Position numbers and translations under genes: made by a program
The notes under the pieces: generated by a model
Told to the model about the DNA's origin: nothing
Database searches by the model: none
The model's input: only the letters and a program-made list of their open reading frames with translations
Shown here: positions 23,607 through 31,963 of the stretch, one piece after another
Position numbering within the stretch: the first letter of the stretch is position 1
Layout: each line of letters begins with the position of its first letter
DNA from: Microtetraspora malaysiensis
GTDB lineage: Bacteria; Actinomycetota; Actinomycetes; Streptosporangiales; Streptosporangiaceae
Direction of reading: 5' to 3'
DNA: 64,000 nucleotides
Assembly (NCBI RefSeq): GCF_001528665.1
Contig: NZ_BBYJ01000006.1
Coordinates: 1 to 64,000 of the forward strand

Positions 23607-25979
23607 TCAGGACAGGACGACCGGATCGCCGTCCAGGTATGGGCGCTCCACCGCGAACGGCGGATGGGCAGGCTCCAGCACGATGTTCCGGCTGGGCGTG
23701 GGCACATGCCGGAGATCATGCGTGATCAGGATGGTCGTCCGCCCGGCCATGAGCCGTCGCAGGAGCTCCATGATCCGTGCCGCGGTCGGCGCGTCCAGGC
23801 CGGTCATCGGCTCGTCGAGGATCAGTACGGGCGCGTCGCGCAGGATGGCGCGGGCGATCGCGATCCGCTGCCGCTGCCCGCCCGACAGCAGCCGCCCCCG
23901 CTGCCCGATCGGGGTGTCGTACCCCTCCGGCAGCGTGCGGATGAAGCCGTCCGCGTCCGCCGTGATCGCGGCCCGCACGATCTCGTCGAGGTCGGCCTCC
24001 GGACGCCCGTAGGCGATGTTGTCCCGTACGGTCCCCGAGAAGAGCAGGTTCTCCTGCTGCAGGATGGTGATGTTCTCGCGCAGGGACCTGCGCGGCATCG
24101 CGCGGATGTCCACGCCGTCGAGCAGGACGCGGCCCGAGGTCGGGTCGTAGAACCGGAGCAGCAGCTTGGCGATCGTCGTCTTGCCCGCGCCGCTCGGCCC
24201 CGTGCAGACGACGAGCTCGCCCGGGGCGGCGGTGAAGGAGAGGCCGGTCAGCGTCGGCCTGGTCCGGCCCGGATAGGCGAACACGACGCCCTCGAACTCG
24301 ATCCGTCCGTGGACACGGGAGTCCGGCACGACGATGTCTCCGGATGTGGTGCCGTTCGCCTGGACGGCCGCCCTTCCGGACGCGGTCGCGGACTCAGCGC
24401 CCCCGGCGGCCGCTCCCTTGTCCGCCGTGCCGTCCTCCCCGGCCTCGGAGACGCCGTCGTACGGGTCGGTGACCATGGGCTTGGCGTGCAACACCTCGAT
24501 CACGCGGTCCGCGCCGGCCGCCGCCGACGACACGCTGAGCGCCAGCTCCCCGAGCCCCTGGAACGTCGGATACAGATAGGCCAGGTACGCGGCGAAGGCG
24601 AGCAGCCCGCCGATGGTGAGCCGGCCGGAGGCGATCTCCCACGCGCCCACGCCGATGATCACCAGCAGGCAGAGCGTCTCCACTATCTGCGCGGCCGGGC
24701 CGTACAGGGCGGAGAGCCGGGCCCGCGTCACATTGGCGAGCAGCCACTTGCGGCCTTCGTCGTGCAGGCGCGCCGCCTCGGCGTCCTGCCGGTTGTACGC
24801 CTGGACGAGGGACTGGTTGGCCAGGCTCTCCTCGATGACGCTGTTCATGGCGCCGTTGCTGGAGCGTTCGCGGGCGGACGCGTTGCGCAGCCGGGACGTG
24901 AACCCCTTGGAGACCAGCAGGAAGAGCGGGACCATCGCGAATGTCACCAGCGCGAGATCCCACCGGATGAAGAACGCCGCTCCGGAGAAGAGCACCGCGC
25001 CCGCGGTCGTGGTGATGATCCGCACCAGGCCGGAGCCGACGAGCTCCTCGATGGCCTCGATGTCGTCGGTCAGGCGGGCCATCAGGTCGCCCAGGCGGCG
25101 GTTCTCGAAATAGTCGGGCGTGAGCGTCTGCAGGTGGGCGAACACCCTGTCGCGCAGCCGCAGCAGGAAGCGTTCCCCCGCGAGCGCCGTCGCGTAAGCG
25201 CTGGAGAAGGAGAGCAGCCCGGCCAGGACGCCGACCCCGATCCAGGCTCCCGCCGGAATCCAGAAGGCGCTCAGTCTGCCGCTGGCCAGGACCTCGTCGG
25301 TGATGAGCCCGAACAGGCCGATCACGCCGACCTCGCAGACCGACGCCAGGACGGCGGCCACCACGCCGGCGATGAACAGCCGGCGTACGCCGCGGGTCTG
25401 CGGCCAGAACTCTCGCAAGGTTGTGCGGATCGAGATGATCGGCGCGATGATGCCGGGCGCCTCGTCCTCCGGGGCAGACGCGTTCTCCTTGGACGGGGGT
25501 GCGTTGCGTCCAGGCGCGGGCGCGCCGTCCCCGGAACGGGACACACTCTCTCCAGTGGGGCGTCCACGGACCTTGGCCGGGTCGGCCACTTCGCCGGAAG
25601 GAGACTGCGGCCCTCGCGAAGTCCGCTTCGCCACGTCAACGCCGCGGTCCTCGCTCCTTTCCGCTCCGCTCCCTCGGTCCCGGTGAACGTGTGCGGACCG
25701 CGCGCGATCTCGCCGCCGGGGTTGGTGGTCGGGCCGGATGAATTCCACCGTGTCGTCGGACGCGGGGTCGCGGCCTCGCCGGTCCGCAGTGTGGTCCGCG
25801 ACCGCGTCGCCCGGCGACGTGTCGGTCGCCGTCGGGTTCGGGTCAGGTGTCGTGATCGCCGCACGCCGTTCCGCGGTCGTTCTGTCGGGGCGGGCCGCCG
25901 GTGCGGGGGCGGGGGATGCCGGGGGCCCGGCGTCGGCGTGCGGCGCGTACTCCTCGTCGGAAGATGGGTTCAGTTCCAC
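23607..25979 (-). CDS. ABC exporter (fused permease and ATPase) downstream of a Cys/Arg-rich peptide gene
   Basis: A 790-residue half-transporter that acts as a dimer. Residues 1-170 are a hydrophilic, Pro/Asp/Arg-rich, disordered-looking extension. The six-helix permease spans about 200-490 and the ATPase 555-770. Motifs are Walker A GPSGAGKTT (594-602), signature LSGGQRQR (698-705), Walker B VLILDEP (718-724) and switch His754. Residues 505-555, between permease and ATPase, hold a low-complexity insert. There is no C39 peptidase domain. Start GTG 25979 has a weak AGAGGCAGG site. Upstream on the same strand, past a 14-bp hairpin, lies a 46-residue Gly/Cys/Arg/Trp peptide gene. Export of that peptide is the natural inference. 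Confidence 0.85.
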   Translation of the reverse strand: MELNPSSDEEYAPHADAGPPASPAPAPAARPDRTTAERRAAITTPDPNPTATDTSPGDAVADHTADRRGRDPASDDTVEFIRPDHQPRRRDRARSAHVHRDRGSGAERSEDRGVDVAKRTSRGPQSPSGEVADPAKVRGRPTGESVSRSGDGAPAPGRNAPPSKENASAPEDEAPGIIAPIISIRTTLREFWPQTRGVRRLFIAGVVAAVLASVCEVGVIGLFGLITDEVLASGRLSAFWIPAGAWIGVGVLAGLLSFSSAYATALAGERFLLRLRDRVFAHLQTLTPDYFENRRLGDLMARLTDDIEAIEELVGSGLVRIITTTAGAVLFSGAAFFIRWDLALVTFAMVPLFLLVSKGFTSRLRNASARERSSNGAMNSVIEESLANQSLVQAYNRQDAEAARLHDEGRKWLLANVTRARLSALYGPAAQIVETLCLLVIIGVGAWEIASGRLTIGGLLAFAAYLAYLYPTFQGLGELALSVSSAAAGADRVIEVLHAKPMVTDPYDGVSEAGEDGTADKGAAAGGAESATASGRAAVQANGTTSGDIVVPDSRVHGRIEFEGVVFAYPGRTRPTLTGLSFTAAPGELVVCTGPSGAGKTTIAKLLLRFYDPTSGRVLLDGVDIRAMPRRSLRENITILQQENLLFSGTVRDNIAYGRPEADLDEIVRAAITADADGFIRTLPEGYDTPIGQRGRLLSGGQRQRIAIARAILRDAPVLILDEPMTGLDAPTAARIMELLRRLMAGRTTILITHDLRHVPTPSRNIVLEPAHPPFAVERPYLDGDPVVLS

Positions 25980-26006
25980 GTTGAGATACCTGCCTCTGTG
26001 ATGGCC

Positions 26007-26037
26007 GAGAGCCGGCGGGAAAATCCCGCCGGCTCTC
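26007..26037 (-). terminator. 14-bp hairpin between peptide gene and ABC exporter gene
   Basis: GAGAGCCGGCGGGA and TCCCGCCGGCTCTC pair perfectly around a 3-base loop. In the minus-strand transcript it follows the peptide stop by 21 bases and has no U-run after it. It could be a partial terminator or a 3' stabilising structure that keeps peptide mRNA more abundant than exporter mRNA. In the opposite direction it is followed by T-rich sequence. Confidence 0.6.
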
Positions 26038-26058
26038 TTTCTTCAGATCAGCCAGGGC

Positions 26059-26199
26059 CTACCAGCAGCTGCGCCAGCACCGGCGACGGCAGCAGCAGCG
26101 GCGACGACGACGGCAGCCCCAGCCACCGCCGCCTCCGCAGCCGCCCCCCCATCCCCAGGAGCTGAACTGCCCCGTCGGAAAGACTTTGGTAAGGCTCAT
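26059..26199 (-). CDS. 46-residue Gly/Cys/Arg/Trp-rich peptide, putative exported RiPP or antimicrobial precursor
   Basis: ATG 26199 sits six bases behind a strong GAGGGAGG ribosome binding site, and the frame ends at TAG 26061-26059. The N-terminal stretch MSLTKVFPTGQFSS is followed by a Gly/Trp/Cys block (residues 15-29) and an Arg/Cys block (30-46). There are seven Cys (21, 29, 35, 36, 37, 41, 45), five Trp (15, 17, 27, 42, 46), nine Arg (30-34, 38-40, 43) and a Trp at the very C terminus. The composition is extreme and ordered, unlike random GC-rich sequence. It is followed on the same strand by an ABC exporter. The first 14 residues could act as a short leader and the rest as a core. Metal binding, disulfides or thioether crosslinks are possible. 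I know no named family that matches. Confidence 0.65.
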   Translation of the reverse strand: MSLTKVFPTGQFSSWGWGGGCGGGGGWGCRRRRRCCCRRRCWRSCW

Positions 26200-26701
26200 A
26201 GTTGCCTCCCTCAGACTGGTTTCCGTGATCTTTCAAATGCGACACTATCACCCTTAGTCCCACAAATCATTTAAAATGCGGTCGAATCGACCAGCTTTTA
26301 ACTGGCGGCCGAATATGAATTATTCTGATTTAGTGTCAGCAAAGAATCTTGCTCATCCTGTTTGGGTGCGCGGGTGCATTGCCCCTGCTTGACGGGGATG
26401 GGCGCCCCGTCGGCCGGTGTGTCACGGGGATGTGGCGGGTGCTCGCCGGTGTCCGGCATCGGGCAAGGGGGAAGCGTCGGACTCGCCCGGCATTTCGCGA
26501 CCGTTCCCCGACCTCTCAATGGTGAGTGGAATAACCGGTCACTGACATTTACCCGGGATGTCAACGCATTCCGGGTAAAGCAGGCGATCGATGTCTAAAG
26601 AAGGCGGTTCCGCGGATGCCCTTGCGGGGAGGTCTGTACGGCTTCCGCCGCCGTCGTTATGATCACGATGGCCTGACATAGGGGTATTCGTCGGAGGCGA
26701 G
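26200..26701 (+). other. divergent promoter region of the peptide gene and the methyltransferase gene
   Basis: No gene is supported in these 502 bases. The part next to the peptide gene (26216-26360) is conspicuously AT-rich for this genome, as expected for a strong promoter. It contains short inverted repeats (CCAG-TTAAAAG-CTGG and GTCGATTCGAC in the minus sense). A larger inverted repeat lies at 26548-26579. Confidence 0.5.
26548..26579 (+). promoter_or_regulatory. inverted repeat upstream of methyltransferase gene
   Basis: TTTACCCGG at 26548-26556 and CCGGGTAAA at 26571-26579 are perfect 9-bp arms 14 bases apart, suited to a dimeric regulator. It lies 123 bases before ATG 26702. Confidence 0.4.
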
Positions 26702-27502
26702 ATGTCGGAGCTGAAGCGCGTTCCCGACGGGATCGACACCTCTGTGCCGAGTTCGGCGCGCGTGTACGACTACCTCCTGGGCGGCACGGACAACTCCGCC
26801 CTGGATCGGATGGTGGCGGAGAAGCTGCTGTCGGTCGCACCGGACGCGCGCACCGTCGCCCGGGCGACCCGGGCGTTCCTCGCCAGGGCCGTCCGCTACG
26901 CCGCCTCGCAGGGGATCCGGCAGTACGTCGACCTCGGCGCGGGCCTGCCCACCTCGCCGAGCGTTCACGAGATCGCCAGGGAGTCGGTCCCGGACGCACG
27001 CGTCGTCTACGTCGATTACGACCCCCTGGTCAAGGTCCGCAACGACGCGACGTTCGCCGCCGATGAGGGCGTGATCACCCTGCGGCGCGACGTCCGCGAC
27101 CCGGAGGCGATCCTCGGCGACCCCGATCTGCGCGCGGTCGTCGACTTCGGGGAGCCGGTGGCCGTGCTGCTCCTCGGCGTCCTGCACTTCGTCTCCGACG
27201 ACGAGGGCGCCCATGACATCGTCGCCGCCTGGCGTGGCCGCATGGCGCCGGGCAGCCACGTGATCATCTCCAACCTGACGGCGGACAGCGATCCCGAGGC
27301 GCTGGCCCGGCTCGCGGCGGCGACGGCGGGCAGCCCGGCCGAGTCGACTTTCCGCTCCCACGACGAACTGGCCCGTTTCTTCGATGGGTTCACCCCGGTC
27401 GCGCCGGGCCTGGTGCCGGTCCAGGAGTGGCGGCCGTCCCCCGAGGAGCCCGCCATCGGTGCGAAGGTGGTCGTCGAAGGCGGCGTCGGCGTCCTGTCCT
27501 GA
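26702..27502 (+). CDS. SAM-dependent methyltransferase (DUF574 / Methyltransf_19 type)
   Basis: A 266-residue protein from ATG 26702. The opening IDTSVPSSARVYDYLLGGTDN is the diagnostic start of this actinobacterial family. It is followed by VDLGAGLPTSPSVHE (SAM-binding loop) and RVVYVDYDPLV (ribose-binding acidic residue). The VAVLLLGVLHFVSDDEG segment comes next. Members methylate small molecules or remain uncharacterised, and many copies occur per genome. It is divergent from the Cys/Arg-rich peptide gene. A role in modifying that peptide is possible but not supported by anything beyond position. Confidence 0.8.
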   Translation: MSELKRVPDGIDTSVPSSARVYDYLLGGTDNSALDRMVAEKLLSVAPDARTVARATRAFLARAVRYAASQGIRQYVDLGAGLPTSPSVHEIARESVPDARVVYVDYDPLVKVRNDATFAADEGVITLRRDVRDPEAILGDPDLRAVVDFGEPVAVLLLGVLHFVSDDEGAHDIVAAWRGRMAPGSHVIISNLTADSDPEALARLAAATAGSPAESTFRSHDELARFFDGFTPVAPGLVPVQEWRPSPEEPAIGAKVVVEGGVGVLS

Positions 27503-27537
27503 CCCGTCCGCCCGTGCAGGACCGGACGGCCTCGGCG

Positions 27538-28266
27538 TCAGGAGGCGGCGTCCGCCCTGGCCGCGATCCCGTCGAGCACGCACGCGAGGCCGAACTCGAA
27601 GCGCTCCTCGGGGGCGGCGTCCTCGGCTTCGGCGACCCTGCGGGCGAACTGCGGATAGGCGCCGCTGTCGATGACCTCGCGGATGTAGGGGGCCACGCTC
27701 TCCCGCCACTGATCCTCGGTCAGGCCGGAGCGCCGCTGCGCCTGCTCCTCGGCCAGGTCCCGGGCCACCGCGCCGAAAACGTACGCCCGGACCGTGTCGA
27801 CCACGTTGGCGGCGAGCGTGATGTCGGGGGTGAGCGCGGAGGCGGCGGTCAGTGCGACGTCCTGCTGGCGCAGTGAGTTCGCGCCGAGAGCCGGGCGGCC
27901 GGTGAGCTCGGAGCTGAGCCACGGGTGGCGCAGCAATGTGGCCCGGACGTGGCGGGCGACGCCGGTGAGGTCGGCCCGCCAGTCGCCGGACAGCGGCGGC
28001 GGACCGGTCTCGCCCTCGACCGCGTCGATCATCAGGTCCAGCAGCTCGTCACGGCCGGCCACGTACCGGTAGAGGGAGGCTGTGCCCGAGTCGAGGTCGG
28101 CGGCGACGCGGCGCATCGACAGCGCGGCCAGCCCCTCGGCGTCGGCGATCGCGATCGCGGCCCGGACGATCTGCTCGACGCTCGGGGCCTGCCGGCGTGG
28201 GGCACGTCGTTCTTTGCTCCACACCAGGACGTGTGCGGGCTCTTTCGCCGAATCGGCCATCGCCAT
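27538..28266 (-). CDS. TetR-family regulator of the adjacent monooxygenase
   Basis: A 242-residue regulator from ATG 28266 (ATG 28260 possible). The helix-turn-helix lies in APSVEQIVRAAIAIADAEGL then MRRVAADLDSGTASLYRYVA. The C-terminal part has the long helices of the TetR_C group (VDTVRAYVFGAVARDLAEEQ). The gene is divergent from the FAD monooxygenase, and the 83 bases between them carry inverted and direct repeats. It most likely represses the monooxygenase and is induced by its substrate, by analogy with other such pairs. Confidence 0.8.
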   Translation of the reverse strand: MAMADSAKEPAHVLVWSKERRAPRRQAPSVEQIVRAAIAIADAEGLAALSMRRVAADLDSGTASLYRYVAGRDELLDLMIDAVEGETGPPPLSGDWRADLTGVARHVRATLLRHPWLSSELTGRPALGANSLRQQDVALTAASALTPDITLAANVVDTVRAYVFGAVARDLAEEQAQRRSGLTEDQWRESVAPYIREVIDSGAYPQFARRVAEAEDAAPEERFEFGLACVLDGIAARADAAS

Positions 28267-28280
28267 CCTCCTCGCGATCG

Positions 28281-28332
28281 TTGCGAACAGCGTACCGTAG
28301 TGGCTACGGTGTAGCCGTTTGCGAACACCGTA
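28281..28332 (+). promoter_or_regulatory. operator cluster between TetR and monooxygenase genes
   Basis: CCGTAG-TGG-CTACGG at 28295-28309 is a perfect 6-bp-arm inverted repeat. It is flanked by direct repeats TTGCGAACAGCGTA (28281-28294) and TTGCGAACACCGTA (28319-28332), differing by one base. TACGGTGT and ACACCGTA form a further outer pair. Confidence 0.6.
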
Positions 28333-28349
28333 TCCATAGAGGAGTTGTC

Positions 28350-30038
28350 ATGCCGGAGACCCGAGTCCCCGTCCTGATCGTCGGCGGCGGCACCGTCGGC
28401 CTGACCACGGCGCTGTTCCTGGCCCACCACGGCGTCCCGGCCCTGGTGGTGGAGAGCCAGGCGGGGCCGTCCATCCACCCGCGGGCCACTGGCCTCGGCC
28501 CCCGAACCATGGAGATCCTCCGGCAGGCGGGGCTCCAGGAGGCGGTCAACGCGGTCGCCGTCGACATGACCGCCGGTGCCCTCGGCAAGATCTCCGCCAC
28601 AACGCTGGCGTCGGCCTCTTCGTCCATGCCGCCGAGGGGCGGGCCGACCCGAACCGGGTCGGGAGCCGGGCAGGCCAGCCCGGGGGTGATCCGGGGTGTC
28701 TGCCCGCAGCACCGGCTCGACTCGGTGCTGCTGCCGGCGGCACGCGAGCGCGGCGCGACGGTGCGCTACTCCGCCCGGCTGCGGTCCTTGCGACAGGACG
28801 CCGACGGCGTCACCGCGGTCCTCGACGGCCACGAGAACGTCCGTGCGGACTACCTCGTCGCCGCCGACGGCGTGCGCAGCGACGTGCGGACCGCGCTCGG
28901 CGTGGGCACGTCGGGCCCGGGAGTGCTCGGCGACCCGAAGGTGAACATCCTGTTCAGGGCCGACCTGAGCCCGTACACGCACGGGCGGTCCTTCGCCACC
29001 TGCGACATCACCAACCCGGACTCGCCCGGCATGCTGATGACCGTGGACGGCGCGAAGGAATGGATCTTCCACGTCGGCTACACGCCGGACGCGGGCCAGA
29101 CGGCAGAGGACTTCACCCCCGAACGCTGCCGCTACCTGATCCGGGCCGCGGTGGGCGACCCGAGTCTCGACGTGGAGGTGCTCAGCACGCTGCCGTGGCG
29201 GCCCCGGGGGCTGCTCGCCGACCGCTTCCGCGCCGGACGGGTGTTCCTGGTGGGCGACGCGGCACACGTGGTCCCACCCCTGGGCGCGTTCGGCCTGAAC
29301 ACCGGCATCGCCGACGCGCACAACCTCGCGTGGAAGCTGGCCGCGGTGCTCGCCGGCCACGCCGGCCCCGCCCTGCTCGACAGCTACGAGGCCGAGCGAC
29401 GCCCCACGGCGGCCTTCGCGCTGGAGCAGGCGCTGCGGCGGCTGGCCGACCCGTGGCTGCACTGGGAGGACGGCCCGCGGGCCGTGGCGGCGCGGGAGGC
29501 GGCCGGCGTCGTCAACGCACCGGTGGTCCACCTGGGATACCGCTACGACTCCGTCGCGGTGATCGACCCGCGACTGGAACCGCCCTCCACCGAGAACGTC
29601 GAACTCGCCCTGGACGGAGCGCCGGGCTCCCGGCTCCCGCACGTCTGGGTCGAGCAGGACGGACGGCGGATCTCCACGCTCGACCTGGTGCGATCCCGGT
29701 TCACCCTGCTGACCGGATCCGGCGGCGACCCGTGGACGCGGGCGGCGCGGGAGGCGGCGGACCGTCTCGGCGTCGAACTCGCCGTGTGCACGATCGCTCC
29801 CGGCGCCGCCATAACGGACCCGGAGGGACGGTGGCCCGGCAGTGCCGGGATCGCCGAGGACGGCGCGCTGCTGGTGCGGCCCGACCAGTTCGTCGCCTGG
29901 CGCGTGCCCGCCCTGCCCGCCGCCCCCGCCGACGACCTCACCCGCGTACTCACCCAGGTGCTCGCCCGCGACGGCCGGACGGTCGCGGGCGGAACCAAGG
30001 GGACCGCCGAACCCGATCCGCGCGCCGCGCGACCCTGA
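28350..30038 (+). CDS. FAD-dependent aromatic hydroxylase (PheA/TfdB type)
   Basis: A 562-residue flavin monooxygenase from ATG 28350 with GGAG upstream. Motifs in order are VLIVGGGTVGLTTALFLA (dinucleotide-binding GxGxxG), YLVAADGVRSDVR (DG motif), VFLVGDAAHVVPPLGAFGLN (FAD-ribityl GD motif) and NTGIADAHNLAWKLAAVL. A C-terminal thioredoxin-like domain of phenol-hydroxylase relatives closes the protein. It inserts one oxygen atom from O2 into an aromatic or polyketide substrate using NAD(P)H. Substrate is unknown. Unlike the fragment at 12,136-12,826 this copy is intact. Confidence 0.85.
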   Translation: MPETRVPVLIVGGGTVGLTTALFLAHHGVPALVVESQAGPSIHPRATGLGPRTMEILRQAGLQEAVNAVAVDMTAGALGKISATTLASASSSMPPRGGPTRTGSGAGQASPGVIRGVCPQHRLDSVLLPAARERGATVRYSARLRSLRQDADGVTAVLDGHENVRADYLVAADGVRSDVRTALGVGTSGPGVLGDPKVNILFRADLSPYTHGRSFATCDITNPDSPGMLMTVDGAKEWIFHVGYTPDAGQTAEDFTPERCRYLIRAAVGDPSLDVEVLSTLPWRPRGLLADRFRAGRVFLVGDAAHVVPPLGAFGLNTGIADAHNLAWKLAAVLAGHAGPALLDSYEAERRPTAAFALEQALRRLADPWLHWEDGPRAVAAREAAGVVNAPVVHLGYRYDSVAVIDPRLEPPSTENVELALDGAPGSRLPHVWVEQDGRRISTLDLVRSRFTLLTGSGGDPWTRAAREAADRLGVELAVCTIAPGAAITDPEGRWPGSAGIAEDGALLVRPDQFVAWRVPALPAAPADDLTRVLTQVLARDGRTVAGGTKGTAEPDPRAARP

Positions 30039-30105
30039 CCATCGGCCGGGGAGCCGCGCACATGGCGCGACGCCGAATCAGCGGACGGATTTCAGGCGCA
30101 GGACA

Positions 30106-31737
30106 TCAGCGGTCGCGCGTCAGCGTGGCGTGCATGAAGAACGGCGAGTCCTTCGTCACCTTGTTCTCGCCGTGTCCGGCGTACTCGAAGCCGAGCGTGC
30201 CGTCGTCGTTGAGCGTGAGGAAGATCTCGCCGTTGCGTACGCAGTTGCCGCGCATGCTCTTCCGTTCGAGCCGTGCGGTCGCGTCGGTGATCTCGGTGAG
30301 CTCGGACGTGCCGGTGCAGCGGTAGTCCAGGAACTGCTCCGTGGCGGTCCGGCTTCCTTTCTTTATGGTCAGCACCAGCCGGTCGTGCGCGCCGGGGTCG
30401 TAGTTGACCTGGCCGCGCCATACTCCCGCGTAGCTCGCCGGGAATTCGTTCGCGTGCTTGCCCCCCGATCCGGATTCGGACGTGGGGGAGGTTCCCGGAG
30501 ACGGGAGCGGCGGATCGGCGGAGGCGGAGGGAGCGTGCGGCGTCGGAGAGCCGGTCGTGTCGAGGATCTCCCGCCCCGTCGGGCCGAGTGCGGTCGTCCC
30601 GTCCCCGCCGCCGGTGGGTTCGCGGGAGTCCCCGTTCCCCGCGCCCGGCCAGAGCAGCACGCCCGCCACCACGGCCACGGCGAGCGCGGCCGCTCCCGTA
30701 CCGGCGAGCAGCGCGTTCCGGCGGCGCGCGCCGTACCCGCCGGGCGCGGTGACCGCGCCGTCGTGCGTACCGGCGGGTGGGACGGTGACGCGGCCGTCGC
30801 CGGCTCCCCGCTGCCGGGAGTCGGGCCCCGGCGCGGTGCCCGAAGGAGCGGAAGACGGCTCCGCGTGCGCCCGGGGGAGCGGCAGCGGGGTGGCGGACGG
30901 CGTGGCGGCCGTGGCGGGTGGCGATGCGTCCGCCGTGGGCACGTTCTCCTCGGCCGATCGGCCGAGCAGCCGCATCTGGATGTCGAGGATGGACGGGCGC
31001 TGCGCGGGATCCTTGCGCAGCGCGTCCGTGACGATCGACCGCAGCGGCTCGGCCAGATCGCCGAGGTCGGGTTCGCGGTTCATCACCCGGTTGATCACGG
31101 CGGGTACGGAGTCGTCGCCGAAGGGCGGCCGCCCGGTGGCGGCGAACACGATCACGCACCCCCACGCGAACACGTCGCTCGCCGGTGTCGCCGTGGCTCC
31201 CCCGATCTGCTCGGGGGACATGTAGGAGGGGGTGCCGACCAGGCCGCTGCTTCTCGTGGTCGCGTCCAGGTGCCGGGCGATCCCGAAGTCGATGACCCGG
31301 GGACCGTCCGAGCCGAGCAGGACGTTGGCGGGCTTGAAGTCGCGGTGCACGACCCCGGCCTCGTGGACGGCCGCCAGGGCGGTCGCGGTCGAGACGGCCA
31401 GCCGGTGCAGCGCCGTCCCCGATCGCGGTCCGGACTGCTGGAGCGAGGGGCCCTCGACGTACTCGCTCACGATGTACGGAAGGTCGGCGTCCACGTCGGC
31501 GTCGAGGACCTGCGCGACGCAGAAGGGCGCCACCCGGCGGGCGGCGCTGATCTCGCGGACGAGCCGCCCGCGACTCTCGCCGCCGGCCCATCCCCGGTGC
31601 AGGACCTTGACCGCGACGTTCGTCCCGTCGGGCGCGCGGCCCAGGTAGACGACTCCCTGACCTCCCGCGCCGAGCCGGGACTGCAGCGCGTATCCGCCGA
31701 CCTCGCGCGGGTCGTCCGGAAGCAGCGGCTTCTCCAC
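30106..31737 (-). CDS. transmembrane Ser/Thr protein kinase
   Basis: A 543-residue Hanks-type kinase. The catalytic domain (about 15-265) has the glycine loop GAGGQGVVYLG, the lysine in VAVKVL, catalytic HRDFKPANVLL, DFGIARH, and the GTPSYMSPEQ activation segment. A Pro/Ala-rich linker leads to one membrane helix (ALLAGTGAAALAVAVVAGVL, about 340-362). A secreted-side beta-rich domain closes the protein (YAGVWRGQVNYDPG, GTLGFEYAGHG). The outside domain presumably senses a ligand. No substrate protein is evident nearby. It is preceded and followed by independent genes. Confidence 0.9.
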   Translation of the reverse strand: MEKPLLPDDPREVGGYALQSRLGAGGQGVVYLGRAPDGTNVAVKVLHRGWAGGESRGRLVREISAARRVAPFCVAQVLDADVDADLPYIVSEYVEGPSLQQSGPRSGTALHRLAVSTATALAAVHEAGVVHRDFKPANVLLGSDGPRVIDFGIARHLDATTRSSGLVGTPSYMSPEQIGGATATPASDVFAWGCVIVFAATGRPPFGDDSVPAVINRVMNREPDLGDLAEPLRSIVTDALRKDPAQRPSILDIQMRLLGRSAEENVPTADASPPATAATPSATPLPLPRAHAEPSSAPSGTAPGPDSRQRGAGDGRVTVPPAGTHDGAVTAPGGYGARRRNALLAGTGAAALAVAVVAGVLLWPGAGNGDSREPTGGGDGTTALGPTGREILDTTGSPTPHAPSASADPPLPSPGTSPTSESGSGGKHANEFPASYAGVWRGQVNYDPGAHDRLVLTIKKGSRTATEQFLDYRCTGTSELTEITDATARLERKSMRGNCVRNGEIFLTLNDDGTLGFEYAGHGENKVTKDSPFFMHATLTRDR

Positions 31738-31852
31738 GCCGAACCCTCCCCTTTTTGCCCCCGCTTTACCTTAGATCGGTCCTGCCGTACGGGCGAAGGG
31801 CCCGGCTGCACGAACGCGGGAAAAGGGGCGGCCGAGGGGAGGGGAAGACGGC

Positions 31853-31883
31853 GGAAGGCGGGGCGCCAGGCGCCCCGCCTTCC
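31853..31883 (-). terminator. hairpin terminator downstream of groES-like gene
   Basis: GGAAGGCGGGGCG and CGCCCCGCCTTCC form a 13-bp stem with a 5-base loop, 80 bases after the minus-strand stop at 31964. Confidence 0.65.
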
Positions 31884-31963
31884 GGTTGGTCAGGGGACTT
31901 CGGCCGGTGGCCGGCGTCGGCGCCCGCCGGCGGAGGACGATGCCGGGTGACGCGCGGAGGAGG

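Noticed and set aside
23664..26165. 833-codon plus-strand frame opposite the ABC exporter
   Set aside because: Shadow composition with no domain; exporter motifs lie on the minus strand.
26048..26263. 71-codon minus-strand frame overlapping the Cys/Arg-rich peptide gene
   Set aside because: It lacks a ribosome binding site at its start. The strong GAGGGAGG site serves the other frame, and its product (Arg, then Leu/Ser/Pro repeats) looks like a shadow of the peptide gene.
26702..27502. Methyltransferase as a modification enzyme of the Cys/Arg-rich peptide
   Set aside because: The family is numerous and not tied to peptides; divergent orientation and its own promoter give no real support, so it is not claimed.
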